Shown here in pieces: positions 26,732 to 34,938 of a stretch of 64,000 bases of DNA. A model generated the notes under the pieces. That model was not told the origin of the DNA. It made no database searches and worked only from the letters and a program-made list of their open reading frames with translations. Where the stretch lies: assembly GCA_038238555.1 (NCBI GenBank), contig JBBRXP010000001.1:1-64000 (forward strand), written 5' to 3'. The DNA comes from JANNXQ01 sp038238555 (lineage in GTDB: Bacteria > Verrucomicrobiota > Verrucomicrobiia > Chthoniobacterales > Chthoniobacteraceae). Position 1 is the stretch's first letter, and each line of letters begins with the position of its first letter. Both the position numbers and the translations under genes were made by a program.

Positions 26732-29368
26732 ATGTTTTCTCCCGCTCGCCCGCTGGCATTTTTTCTGACCGTGATTCCCCCGGCGTTGCTCCGCGCCGAG
26801 ACTCGCGAGCTCACCTTCGAGCGCGATGTGCGACCGATCCTGAAGGCGCATTGCACGCAGTGCCACGGCGAGGAGGAGAAGCTGAGAGGCGGCGTGGATT
26901 TGCGGCTGCGGCGTTTCATGGACAAGGAACTCGACGGCGGCGAACACGTGCTCGTGCCGGGCAAGCCCGATGACAGCGAGATGGTGCGCCTCATCCGCGA
27001 AGGCGAGATGCCGAAGAAGGGGAAGAAAGTTTCCGCGGCGGAACTCACGGTGATCGAACAATGGATCGCGCAAGGCGCGAAGGCGACGAAGCCCGAGCCG
27101 GAGTCGCTGGCGGCGGGGCCGTTCATCACGGAGGACGATCGGGAGTTTTGGGCCTTCAAGCCCGTGGCGCCGCGCTCCGCGCCGGAAATCCGAAATCCGA
27201 AATCCGAAATCCGAAATCCCATCGACGCCTTCGTCCTCGCCAAGCTTCGCGAGCAGAAGCTCGACTTCGCGCCCGAGGCCGACCGGCGCACACTCATCCG
27301 TCGGGTGACGCTCGATCTCACCGGCCTGCTCCCGACGCCGGAGGAACTGGATGCCTTCCTCGCCGACAAGGCACCGAACGCCTACGAAAAAATCGTCGAT
27401 CGGCTGCTCGCCTCATCCGCTTACGGCGAACGCTGGGCGCGGCACTGGCTGGATGTGGCGGGCTACGCGGACTCGAACGGCTTTGCCGAAGCCGACTCCG
27501 TGCGGCTGCACGCCTGGCGTTACCGCGACTACGTCATCCGCGCTTTCAATGCCGACAAGCCGTGGAGCGACTTCATCGTCGAGCAGCTCGCCGGCGACGA
27601 ACTGGCGGGCGCGACGCAGGCCGACACGCAGCAGGCCGTCCTCGATCCGAAGCGGCGCGACGATCTCATTGCGACGGCTTTTCTGCGCATGGCGCCCGAT
27701 GGCACCGGCGACGAAGTGCCCGACGCGAAGCTCGCGCGCAATCAAGTCATCGCGGAGGAAATCAAGGTCGTGTCGTCGTCCCTGCTCGGGCTCACCGTCG
27801 GTTGCGCGCAATGCCACGATCACCGTTACGATCCGATTCCGCAGGCTGACTATTATCGGCTGCGCGCGGTCTTCGAGCCGGCATTCAACTGGCAGGCGTG
27901 GCGGGCTCCGGCCCAGCGCCTCTACTCGCTCTACACACCCGAGGAGCGTGCGCGGGCCAATGAAATCGAGAAGCAAGTGGGCGACATCAATCGCGAGGCG
28001 CAGGCGATGAGCAAAAAATTCCTCGACGAGATTTTCGAAAAAGAAGTGGTGAAACTGCCCGAAGAAGAGCGCGAACCTTACCGCGCCGCGCGCGCGACGG
28101 CGGAGAAGGACCGCACGCCCGAGCAGAAAGCGCTGATCAAAAAATACCCCTCGGCCCTCGCGCTCTACTCGTTGGATCTCTACGACAAGGACGCGCAGAA
28201 GAAGGTGGTCGAGAAGACCGCCGAGGGAACCAAGCTGCGCGCGACGCGGCCGTCGGAAGGCATGGTCATGGCGTTGACCGAGCTTAAAGGTCCGGCGCCC
28301 GAGACCCACCTTTTCAATCGCGGCGACCACGATCAACCGAAGCAAACGCTCACGCCGGGCGAACTCACCGTGCTCGCCTCGCCGCAGATCGAACCGTTCA
28401 AGCCGGAGCCGCAGCCATCGGGCTCGACGGGCCGGCGGCTGGCCTACGCGCGCTGGCTCACGAGCGGGCGGCATCCGTTGGTCGCGCGCGTGCTCGTCAA
28501 TCGGTTTTGGCTCCATCATTTCGGTCGCGGCATCGTCAACACGCCGGGCGATTTCGGATTTCTCGGCGAGCGGCCCACGCACCCGGAGTTGCTCGACTGG
28601 CTGGCGAGCGAATTCATGGCCGGCGGCTGGAAGCTCAAGCCGCTGCAGCGGCTCATGGTGCTGAGCACCGTTTACCGCCAGTCTTCGCGCAGCGATGCGT
28701 CGCTCAAGGCCGACCCGGATAACAAGCTCTACGGCCGCTTCAAGCTCCAGCGCCTCGACGCGGAAGCGCTGCGCGACTCGATGCTCGCCGCCGCCGGCTC
28801 GCTCAACCGCACCACATTCGGCGAACCCATCGCCATCGCTCGCGATGCCGGCGGGCGCGTGATCGCCGGGCTGCAGAAGCTCGATACCAATCGCGATCCC
28901 GTGGGCGTCGAGAGCCTCGGCGGCGCGGAATTGCGCCGGAGCATTTATCTGCAAGTGCGCCGCAAGCAGCCGCTGACTCTGCTCGACACCTTCGACGCAC
29001 CGACGATGGCGCCGAATTGCGAAGCCCGGAACTGCACGACCGTCGCGCCGCAATCGCTGCTCTTGATGAACGACAGCTTCATCCTCGACACCTCGCGCAC
29101 CCTCGCCACCCGGCTCCGCAACGAAGTGGCCGGCGATGCGCGCGGTCAGATCGCGAAAGCCTGGCGCACCCTCTATAGCCAGGAGCCGAAGGAGGCCGAC
29201 GTGCTCCGCGCGCTCGCTTATCTCGCGGAGCAAACGGAAGCGGTGCGTTCCTACCATCACGGCATCCAGCACGCCGAGGATGCGCCGGCGCCCGATCCGC
29301 AGCTCGATGCGCTCGCGAGCCTCTGCCAGGTGCTTGTTAGCTCGAACCGTTTTCTCTATGTCGAATGA
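26732..29368 (+). CDS. PSCyt1-DUF1549-DUF1553 exported protein
   Basis: 878 residues with a signal peptide (MFSPARPLAFFLTVIPPALLRA). PSCyt1 is at about 25-115 with CTQCHGEEEKLRGGVDLR. DUF1549 starts near NPIDAFVLAKL (residue ~163), with LLPTPEELDAFLAD, RWARHWLDVAGYADSNGF and a second haem-like CAQCHDHRYDP near 360. A charged coil (about 405-500) leads to DUF1553 with ARVLVNRFWLHHFGRGIVNTPGDFG, DNKLYGRFKLQRLDAEALRD and a C-terminal SSNRFLYVE. A five-unit GAAATCC repeat adds residues just before DUF1549. It forms a pair with the following DUF1501 gene. Confidence 0.93.
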   Translation: MFSPARPLAFFLTVIPPALLRAETRELTFERDVRPILKAHCTQCHGEEEKLRGGVDLRLRRFMDKELDGGEHVLVPGKPDDSEMVRLIREGEMPKKGKKVSAAELTVIEQWIAQGAKATKPEPESLAAGPFITEDDREFWAFKPVAPRSAPEIRNPKSEIRNPIDAFVLAKLREQKLDFAPEADRRTLIRRVTLDLTGLLPTPEELDAFLADKAPNAYEKIVDRLLASSAYGERWARHWLDVAGYADSNGFAEADSVRLHAWRYRDYVIRAFNADKPWSDFIVEQLAGDELAGATQADTQQAVLDPKRRDDLIATAFLRMAPDGTGDEVPDAKLARNQVIAEEIKVVSSSLLGLTVGCAQCHDHRYDPIPQADYYRLRAVFEPAFNWQAWRAPAQRLYSLYTPEERARANEIEKQVGDINREAQAMSKKFLDEIFEKEVVKLPEEEREPYRAARATAEKDRTPEQKALIKKYPSALALYSLDLYDKDAQKKVVEKTAEGTKLRATRPSEGMVMALTELKGPAPETHLFNRGDHDQPKQTLTPGELTVLASPQIEPFKPEPQPSGSTGRRLAYARWLTSGRHPLVARVLVNRFWLHHFGRGIVNTPGDFGFLGERPTHPELLDWLASEFMAGGWKLKPLQRLMVLSTVYRQSSRSDASLKADPDNKLYGRFKLQRLDAEALRDSMLAAAGSLNRTTFGEPIAIARDAGGRVIAGLQKLDTNRDPVGVESLGGAELRRSIYLQVRRKQPLTLLDTFDAPTMAPNCEARNCTTVAPQSLLLMNDSFILDTSRTLATRLRNEVAGDARGQIAKAWRTLYSQEPKEADVLRALAYLAEQTEAVRSYHHGIQHAEDAPAPDPQLDALASLCQVLVSSNRFLYVE
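27185..27219 (+). repeat. GAAATCC heptamer array inside a reading frame (5 units)
   Basis: Five exact tandem GAAATCC units occupy 35 bases of the DUF1549 gene and read as EIRNPKSEIRNP. The reverse-complement word GGATTTC recurs at 40664-40691 and 50983-50996. The insert lies between PSCyt1 and DUF1549, in a linker. Confidence 0.95.
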
Positions 29369-29392
29369 AAGCTCAGATACGGAACTCCGGGG

Positions 29393-29583
29393 AGCGCACG
29401 CGTCCCGCGTGCTGGTCGCGGCGTCCCCGCCGCGACGAACTTCCTGCGACGATCGAAGTGGCAAGAGCTCCGCGGCACGAAGACAAGCCGGCATGGTCTG
29501 CGGGCGCGAAGCTCTTGTCGCAATGGACGATTCGGGAAGTTCGTTTCGGCGGGACGCCGAAACCAACACGCGAGACGCGCATG
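29393..29583. repeat. Long imperfect palindrome (MITE-like), includes REP-like half-copy E
   Basis: The 271-base gap between the DUF1549 and DUF1501 genes is mostly one inverted repeat. The arms align over about 85 bases with scattered mismatches: the first contains CGCGTGCTGGTCGCGGCGTC and then CGAACTTCCTG and CAAGAGCT; the second contains the same order in reverse complement (GGGAAGTTCGT...GACGCCGAAACCAACACGCG). The centre is near 29490. The first arm carries hairpin 1 and ACTTCCTGCGACGA of the two-hairpin family. The short frames seen here are by-products of the palindrome. Confidence 0.8.
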
Positions 29584-29639
29584 CTCCCCGGATTCACGCG
29601 CCGCGCACTCTCGCATCTGAACACTGAGTACTTCCCCAA

Positions 29640-31088
29640 ATGAACCCCTCCCACCTCTGCTCCCGACGTCACTTTCTCCAGGCAAATTCCTTCAGCCTCG
29701 GCTCGCTCGCCCTCGCGTGGCTGCTGCGCGAAGACGGGCTGCTGTCCGGCCCGGTGAAGCCGCACATCGATGGTCCAGTGCGCTACAATCTGCTGCCGAA
29801 GAAGCCGCACTTTGAGCCGAAGGCGAAGGCGATGATCTCGCTCTTCATGATGGGCGGGCCGTCGCAGATGGACCTCTTCGATCCGAAGCCGATGCTGACA
29901 AAGTTTGACGGCCAAAAGTTTCCTGGAGAGATCAAATACGACAACCTCGCGCAGGCTTCCTCGAAGGTTTTCGGTTCGCCGTGGAAATTCTCGCCGCGCG
30001 GGCAGTGTGGGATGGAGCTGAGCGAGCTGCTGCCAAAACTCGGCGAGGTGGCCGACGACATCACGCTCATCCGCTCGATGCAGTCCGGCGTGAACAATCA
30101 TCAACAGGCGCTCTTTGCGATGAACAATGGGCGCACCGTCGGCGGCCGGCCCGCGCTGGGTTCGTGGCTCACCTACGGGCTCGGCAGCGAGACGCAGGAG
30201 CTGCCCGCCTACATGGTGCTCGCGCACCCGGGCGGTCTGCCCACTTTCCAAGGCGAGCACTTCACCAACGGCTGGCTGCCCTCGCTCTACCAGGGCACGC
30301 TCATCCGCCCCACCGAGCCGCGCATTCTCAATCTCGACCCACCGCCCGCCTTCGCCGGCACGGCACAGCGCCGGCAACTCGATCTGCTCGGATCTCTCAA
30401 TGAAGCGCATCTCGCCGAGCATCCCGGTGAACTCGATCTCCAGGCCCGCATCTCGAGTTACGAGCTCGCGGCGAAGATGCAGACCGCGGCAAAGGAAGCG
30501 CTCGATATTTCCAGCGAGCCGGACTCGATCAAAAAACTCTACGGCGTCGATGATGCGAAGACGCGCGACTACGCCACGCGCTGCCTCATCGCGCGACGGC
30601 TCATCGAGCGCGGCGTGCGCTTTGTGCAGGTGCTCAATGCCGGACAGTCGTGGGATCAACACGCCGCGCTGGCCACCGCGCTGCCGGCCAACTGCATCGC
30701 CACCGACCAGCCGAGTGCCGCGCTCGTCGCCGATCTCAAGCAGCGCGGCTTGCTCGAGAGCACGGTGGTGCACTGGGGCGGCGAGATGGGGCGTCTGCCC
30801 GTGCTGCAAAACGATGTCGGCCGCGACAAGTGCGGCCGCGATCACAACACCTTCGGCTTCTCGATGTGGCTCGCCGGCGGCGGATTCAAAGGCGGCCACG
30901 TCCATGGCGAGACCGATGAGTGGGGCCATCAAGCGGTGAAGGACATCGTCCACCACTACGATTACCACGCCACGCTGCTGCACCTCTTCGGCCTCGATCA
31001 CGAGAAGCTCACCTACAAGCGCAACGCCGCCGACATGACGCTGACCGACAATCAAGGCGCGCAAGTGGTGAGCGAACTGCTGGCGTGA
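29640..31088 (+). CDS. DUF1501 protein with twin-arginine signal
   Basis: 482 residues starting MNPSHLCSRRHFLQANSFSLGSLALAWLL, a Tat-type leader. DUF1501 motifs: ISLFMMGGPSQMDLFDPKPML near 65, SMQSGVNNHQQALFAMNNG near 145, QVLNAGQSWDQHAALAT near 330 and VVHWGGEMGRLPVLQN near 375. It follows its DUF1549/1553 partner and touches the sulfatase gene (TGATG, 31086-31090), so these three probably form one operon interrupted by the 29393-29583 palindrome. The family's reaction is unknown; an alkaline-phosphatase-like fold is assumed. Confidence 0.92.
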   Translation: MNPSHLCSRRHFLQANSFSLGSLALAWLLREDGLLSGPVKPHIDGPVRYNLLPKKPHFEPKAKAMISLFMMGGPSQMDLFDPKPMLTKFDGQKFPGEIKYDNLAQASSKVFGSPWKFSPRGQCGMELSELLPKLGEVADDITLIRSMQSGVNNHQQALFAMNNGRTVGGRPALGSWLTYGLGSETQELPAYMVLAHPGGLPTFQGEHFTNGWLPSLYQGTLIRPTEPRILNLDPPPAFAGTAQRRQLDLLGSLNEAHLAEHPGELDLQARISSYELAAKMQTAAKEALDISSEPDSIKKLYGVDDAKTRDYATRCLIARRLIERGVRFVQVLNAGQSWDQHAALATALPANCIATDQPSAALVADLKQRGLLESTVVHWGGEMGRLPVLQNDVGRDKCGRDHNTFGFSMWLAGGGFKGGHVHGETDEWGHQAVKDIVHHYDYHATLLHLFGLDHEKLTYKRNAADMTLTDNQGAQVVSELLA

Positions 31089-32488
31089 TGGATCGCTTTT
31101 TTCACGCCCTCCTCGCCGTCCTCTGCGCCTCACTCTCCGCGGCGATCCCCGCGGAGCGCCCGAACTTCGTCTTTCTTCTCGCCGACGATTTGCGGCCCGA
31201 TGCGCTCGGCGCATTTGGGCATCCCGTGGTGCAGACGCCGCACCTCGACGCGCTTGCCCGCGAAGGCGCGATTTTTCCGCGAGCGATGGTGGGTTACCCG
31301 ATCTGCCACGTGAGCCGGGCGGAGATGCTCACAGGCTGTTGCGCGTTTCGCACCGGAGTGCAGTACCGTGGCAAGCAGATCGATCCCAAGCTCGCGCTGT
31401 GGCCGGAGACGCTGCGCCGCGCGGGCTATCGCACATGGTATTGCGGCAAGTGGCACAACGACGGGCAGCCAAAGCAGCGCGGATACGAGGAGACCAGCGG
31501 GCTTTTCACCAGCGGCGGCGGCGGCGCTCGCACTGCGCTGCCCGATCACGCCGGGCGCCCCGCGACGGGCTACACCGGCTGGACCTTCAAGACCGACGAC
31601 GGCCGCGCGGAGATCGAGAAAGGCGTGGGCCTAACGCCGGACACGGATCGCCACATTGCCGACGGCGCCATCGCACTCATCCGCCGCGGATCGAGCGCGC
31701 CATTTTTTTTGCACGTTTGTTTCAGCGGGCCGCACGATCCGCGCATCTGGCCGCGCGGCCTTGAGGGTCGTTACGCGGCGGAGAAAATCCCGCTGCCGCG
31801 GAACTTTGCGCCGCAGCATCCTTTCGATCACGGCAATGCCGGCGGTCGCGACGAAGTCCTCCTCGCCTTGCCCCGCCAGCCGGATGAAGTGCGCGCCGAA
31901 CTCGCCGCTTACTACGCAGTGGTGACGAACCTCGACGAGCAAGCGGGCCGCATCGTCGCCGCTTTGCGCGAGACCGGGCAGTGGGAAAATACCGTCCTCA
32001 TTTTCTCAAGCGATCATGGGCTCGCGCTCGGCAGCCACGGCCTCACCGGCAAGCAGAACCAATACGAGCACACCATCGGCGTGCCGCTCATCCTGCGCGG
32101 ACCTGGCGTTCCGCGCGGCGAGCGCATCGGCGCACAGTGTTACTTGCGCGATCTTTTTCCGACCACGTGCGAACTGGCCGGCATCCCCATCCCGCCCACC
32201 GTGCAAGGCCGCAGCCTCGTGCCGCTGCTCACGGGGAAGGAGTCCTCGATTTATCGGCAAGTGTTCGGCTGCTTCACCGACACTCAACGCATGATCCGCG
32301 AAGAACGCTGGAAACTCATTTGGTATCCGAAGTTTCCGCGCTACCAGCTCTTCGACCTCGCCAGCGATCCCGACGAATTGCACGACCTCTCCACCGACCC
32401 GCGGCAGGCGGCACAACTCGCCAGATTGCGGGAGAAACTGGAGACGTGGTTGAAGGAAAACGGCGACCCTCTGTTCGACGGGCGCTAA
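31088..32488 (+). CDS. Exported sulfatase
   Basis: 466 residues from ATG 31088, one base shared with the preceding stop, with a signal peptide (MDRFFHALLAVLCASLSA). RPNFVFLLADDLRPDALG near residue 25 supplies the metal aspartates. The formylglycine site is CHVSRAEMLTG near 80, i.e. C-x-V-S-R where the usual core is C-x-P-x-R; this Val variant is seen in other PVC sulfatases, to my knowledge. GKWHNDG, FSSDHGLALGSHGLTGKQNQYEH and LFDLASDPDELHDL complete the fold. It probably removes sulfate from polysaccharides or glycans. It ends convergent to prmA across a palindrome. Confidence 0.92.
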   Translation: MDRFFHALLAVLCASLSAAIPAERPNFVFLLADDLRPDALGAFGHPVVQTPHLDALAREGAIFPRAMVGYPICHVSRAEMLTGCCAFRTGVQYRGKQIDPKLALWPETLRRAGYRTWYCGKWHNDGQPKQRGYEETSGLFTSGGGGARTALPDHAGRPATGYTGWTFKTDDGRAEIEKGVGLTPDTDRHIADGAIALIRRGSSAPFFLHVCFSGPHDPRIWPRGLEGRYAAEKIPLPRNFAPQHPFDHGNAGGRDEVLLALPRQPDEVRAELAAYYAVVTNLDEQAGRIVAALRETGQWENTVLIFSSDHGLALGSHGLTGKQNQYEHTIGVPLILRGPGVPRGERIGAQCYLRDLFPTTCELAGIPIPPTVQGRSLVPLLTGKESSIYRQVFGCFTDTQRMIREERWKLIWYPKFPRYQLFDLASDPDELHDLSTDPRQAAQLARLREKLETWLKENGDPLFDGR

Positions 32489-32501
32489 ACTTGGAAGCGG
32501 A

Positions 32502-32611
32502 GTCCACGGAATACACGGACCACCCGGAAAAGAAGGAGCTTGAGAAGAAGCAGCCCTTCACCTTTCTGGTGAGAGCCTTCTCCTTCCGTGCCTTCTGTGT
32601 ATTCCGTGGAC
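32502..32611. repeat. Palindrome between convergent genes
   Basis: GTCCACGGAATACAC (32502-32516) is exactly matched in reverse complement at 32597-32611, and the inner parts of the arms (GGAAAAGAAGGAG against CTTCTCCTTCC) also pair imperfectly. It occupies almost the whole gap between the sulfatase and prmA genes. It could terminate both transcripts, or be a dispersed element; there is no T-run. Confidence 0.8.
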
Positions 32612-32617
32612 CCCTTG

Positions 32618-33466
32618 TCAGCGCAGCGTGGCGAGACCGGTGACCCACTTTCCTCTCCGCACGGTGCTCTCGATGCGCAGTCCCGCGGCCCGGATCGCGG
32701 CCACCACTTCGCGCTCCTGCTCGCGGAGGATGCCGGAAAAAATCAACCGTCCTCCCGGCGCGACCGCGCGGGCGAGCTGCGGCGCGGCTTCGATGAGGAG
32801 GCCGCTGTACATATTGGCGGCCACGACATCCCACGTGCGCGCCGGCCGCCAGCCGCTGACATCGAGCTTGCGGATGACCACGCGGCTCACACGATTTGCG
32901 CGCGCATTTTCCGCGGCGGTCCGCAGCGCGTCTGGGTCGTTGTCGCCAGCCTCCGCGTGTCGGGCTCCGAGCATCCGCGCCGCGAGGGCGAGGATGCCGC
33001 TGCCGCAGCCGACATCGAGCATCTCCCAAGGCCGGCCGGCCAGCGCGGCGCTTGCATCCGCGAGCAAGCGCAGGCACGTGGCCGTGGTGGCATGATCGCC
33101 CGTGCCAAAGGCCATGCCCGCTGGGATGAGCAGCACCTTGCGCGTCGAAGCCCCGAGCGCGGCACGCTCGCGCTCGGTCGCCACCACCACGAGCCTGCCG
33201 CGCACTTTGATGGGCGGCCGCGCCGGCGCGTGCGCCCGCTTCATCGGTAGCGCCTGTCCGCCAAAAGCTCGCGCGAGACGCGCAGCCTGCGCGCCCGAGA
33301 GCGCGAAAATTTCGAGCCGAATGGAGTGCGAGCCGGCGAGCGCCGTCACAGCGAGCCTGTCCCGGAATGCGCTCAAACGTTCGCACCACACATCCTCCCA
33401 CTTCGCGGGGCTGAGCTTGCGCCAGAGGAAAGTTGAGTGGCGGGAACGAAGCGCGGTGCGCGGCAT
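32618..33466 (-). CDS. prmA: Ribosomal protein L11 methyltransferase-like enzyme
   Basis: About 282 residues from ATG 33466; the start is uncertain because the first codons include a WCTCAAC-type repeat (RHSTF). Core motifs: IPAGMAFGTGDHATTATCLRLL near 135, then the SAM site LDVGCGSGILALAARMLGA near 170, DNDPDALRTAAENA and VVAANMYSGLLIEAAP near 230. This is the PrmA pattern, including GTGDHATT. It would trimethylate L11 in the cytoplasm using SAM. The N-terminal substrate domain is divergent and short for the family. Confidence 0.85.
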   Translation of the reverse strand: MPRTALRSRHSTFLWRKLSPAKWEDVWCERLSAFRDRLAVTALAGSHSIRLEIFALSGAQAARLARAFGGQALPMKRAHAPARPPIKVRGRLVVVATERERAALGASTRKVLLIPAGMAFGTGDHATTATCLRLLADASAALAGRPWEMLDVGCGSGILALAARMLGARHAEAGDNDPDALRTAAENARANRVSRVVIRKLDVSGWRPARTWDVVAANMYSGLLIEAAPQLARAVAPGGRLIFSGILREQEREVVAAIRAAGLRIESTVRRGKWVTGLATLR

Positions 33467-33486
33467 CTCGACACTCAACTTTTCTT
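33425..33486. repeat. Short inverted GTTGAGTG remnant at a gene boundary
   Basis: GAAAGTTGAGTGGCG near 33428-33442 faces ACACTCAACTTTTC at 33471-33484 in inverted order. Word and spacing match the WCTCAAC family seen at 49844-53174. It lies at the junction of prmA and the secreted methyltransferase gene and overlaps coding ends. Confidence 0.6.
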
Positions 33487-34206
33487 CCGAAACACGATCA
33501 CGTGCTGGCGCGGGAGCGTGCGGATGTTCTCCACAAACTCGAGCGCCGGATGCAGCGCCATCTCCTTCTTCACCTGCGCCTCGGTCATCTTGTGCACGAG
33601 CTTGATAGGCACCTCGGGATCTTCGCCGCGGAACTCCACAAACACGATCCGCCCGCCCGGCTTGAGCCCCGCGATCATGCCGCGGATCATTTCGTAAGGC
33701 TCATCGAACTCGTGGTACACATCGACCAGGATCATCGTGTCGCACGACTCGGCGGGCACCTTCGGATCGGTGGTCGTGCCGAGCACCGGCTTCACATTCC
33801 CGATCCGGAACATCGCCATCCGCTTTGCGAGAAGGTCGAGCATCTCCTGCTGGATATCGACGCCATAAATCACACCCGTCACGCCGACTTTTTTGGAAAT
33901 TTTCCGGCTCACGTATCCCGAGCCGCAGCCGATGTCCGCGACGATTTCGCCTTCGCGAAATTTGAGCGCCGCAACCATTTCATCCGTGCGCTCCTCCTCC
34001 TCGCGCTCGGGCCGCTCGAGCCAGTCGGCAGCCTGGTGGCCCATCACGCGGGCGATCTCGCGTCCGGCAAAAAACTTGCCGATCCCATTCGGGTCGTGCT
34101 GCGCGCGCGTCTCGTAGAGTGGCTGCGGTAATGTGGCATCCTCTCCGCGCAATGGCGCGAAGAGGAAGATCGCGGAAGAAAGGAGGAGAGGAAGGAGAAC
34201 GCGCAT
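33475..34206 (-). CDS. Class I methyltransferase with signal peptide
   Basis: 243 residues from ATG 34206. The N-terminus MRVLLPLLLSSAIFLFAPLRGED is a clear export leader, unusual for a SAM-dependent enzyme. The Rossmann SAM site is IVADIGCGSGYVSRKISKKVG near 88, then VDIQQEMLDLLA, DTMILVDVYHEFDEPYEMIRG and GLKPGGRIVFVEFRGED. Such leader-bearing methyltransferases recur in PVC and some other genomes; substrate and the source of SAM outside the cytoplasm are unknown. It starts back to back with the HupE-like operon. Confidence 0.8.
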   Translation of the reverse strand: MRVLLPLLLSSAIFLFAPLRGEDATLPQPLYETRAQHDPNGIGKFFAGREIARVMGHQAADWLERPEREEEERTDEMVAALKFREGEIVADIGCGSGYVSRKISKKVGVTGVIYGVDIQQEMLDLLAKRMAMFRIGNVKPVLGTTTDPKVPAESCDTMILVDVYHEFDEPYEMIRGMIAGLKPGGRIVFVEFRGEDPEVPIKLVHKMTEAQVKKEMALHPALEFVENIRTLPRQHVIVFRKKS

Positions 34207-34344
34207 GGGCAAAACTTTCTAAAGCGACTCAATCGATGAGCGGAGAAAAGACAAGCAACCGGTGCTCGCCGCCTCGCGCAAGCCAGCGGAATTTTTCGGC
34301 AAATCCGCCTTCCTCTCAGCGTGCGGGAAAGTAGGGTTTGTCGC

Positions 34345-34938
34345 GTGAAAACCAAACTGCGATTGCTTGCCGTGACGCTCGTGCTCGCGCTGCCCGCGAC
34401 GGCGAGCGCGCATTCCGAGACGGGGACGATCGGCGGCTTTGTGAGCGGGTTCCTGCATCCGCTCACGGGGCTCGATCACATCGTGGCGATGGTGGCCGTC
34501 GGCTTGTGGGGCGCGTATCTCGGGGCGCCGGCGATGTGGTTGCTGCCCGTGGTGTTTCCTGTGGTGATGGCGTTCGGAGGTGCGCTTGGCGTGCTCGGCG
34601 TGCCGTTGCCGGAGGTGGAAAAGTGCATCGCGCTTTCGGGGATCATGCTCGGTCTGGCGGTGGCGCTGGCGGCGCGGCCGCCGCTGTGGATTGCGGCGGT
34701 GATGGTGGGTTTCTTCGCGATTTTCCACGGCCACGCGCACGGCACCGAGCTTCCCGCCGCGGCCAACGCGATCACTTACGCGGCGGGCTTCGTCATTGCC
34801 ACGGGGCTGCTGCATCTCAGCGGCATCTCGGTCGGTCTGCTGGTGCGCTGGCCGTGGGGGCGCGTGGTGGTGCGCACCGCCGGCGTGGCCATCGCGGTCG
34901 TCGGCTTCGGATTTCTTTTTGGAATGTTCAAGGCGTGA
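34345..34938 (+). CDS. HupE/UreJ-family membrane protein
   Basis: 197 residues from GTG 34345. A signal-like first helix (LLAVTLVLALPATASAHSE) ends in a His, then HPLTGLDHIVAMVAVGLWGA, the HupE/UreJ signature, near residue 40, and FHGHAHGTELP near 125 with clustered His, between about six hydrophobic helices. The family is linked to nickel or cobalt permeation. It overlaps the following gene by 4 bases (GTGA), forming a two-gene unit. There is no urease or hydrogenase gene in the window. Confidence 0.85.
   Translation: MKTKLRLLAVTLVLALPATASAHSETGTIGGFVSGFLHPLTGLDHIVAMVAVGLWGAYLGAPAMWLLPVVFPVVMAFGGALGVLGVPLPEVEKCIALSGIMLGLAVALAARPPLWIAAVMVGFFAIFHGHAHGTELPAAANAITYAAGFVIATGLLHLSGISVGLLVRWPWGRVVVRTAGVAIAVVGFGFLFGMFKA

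Noticed and set aside
27413..29569. 718-residue minus-strand frame
   Set aside because: Antisense to DUF1549/DUF1553 coding; low-complexity Arg/Glu content, no family.
29356..29685. Short frames in the DUF1549-DUF1501 gap
   Set aside because: They follow the symmetry of the long palindrome on both strands, the signature of an inverted repeat rather than of coding.
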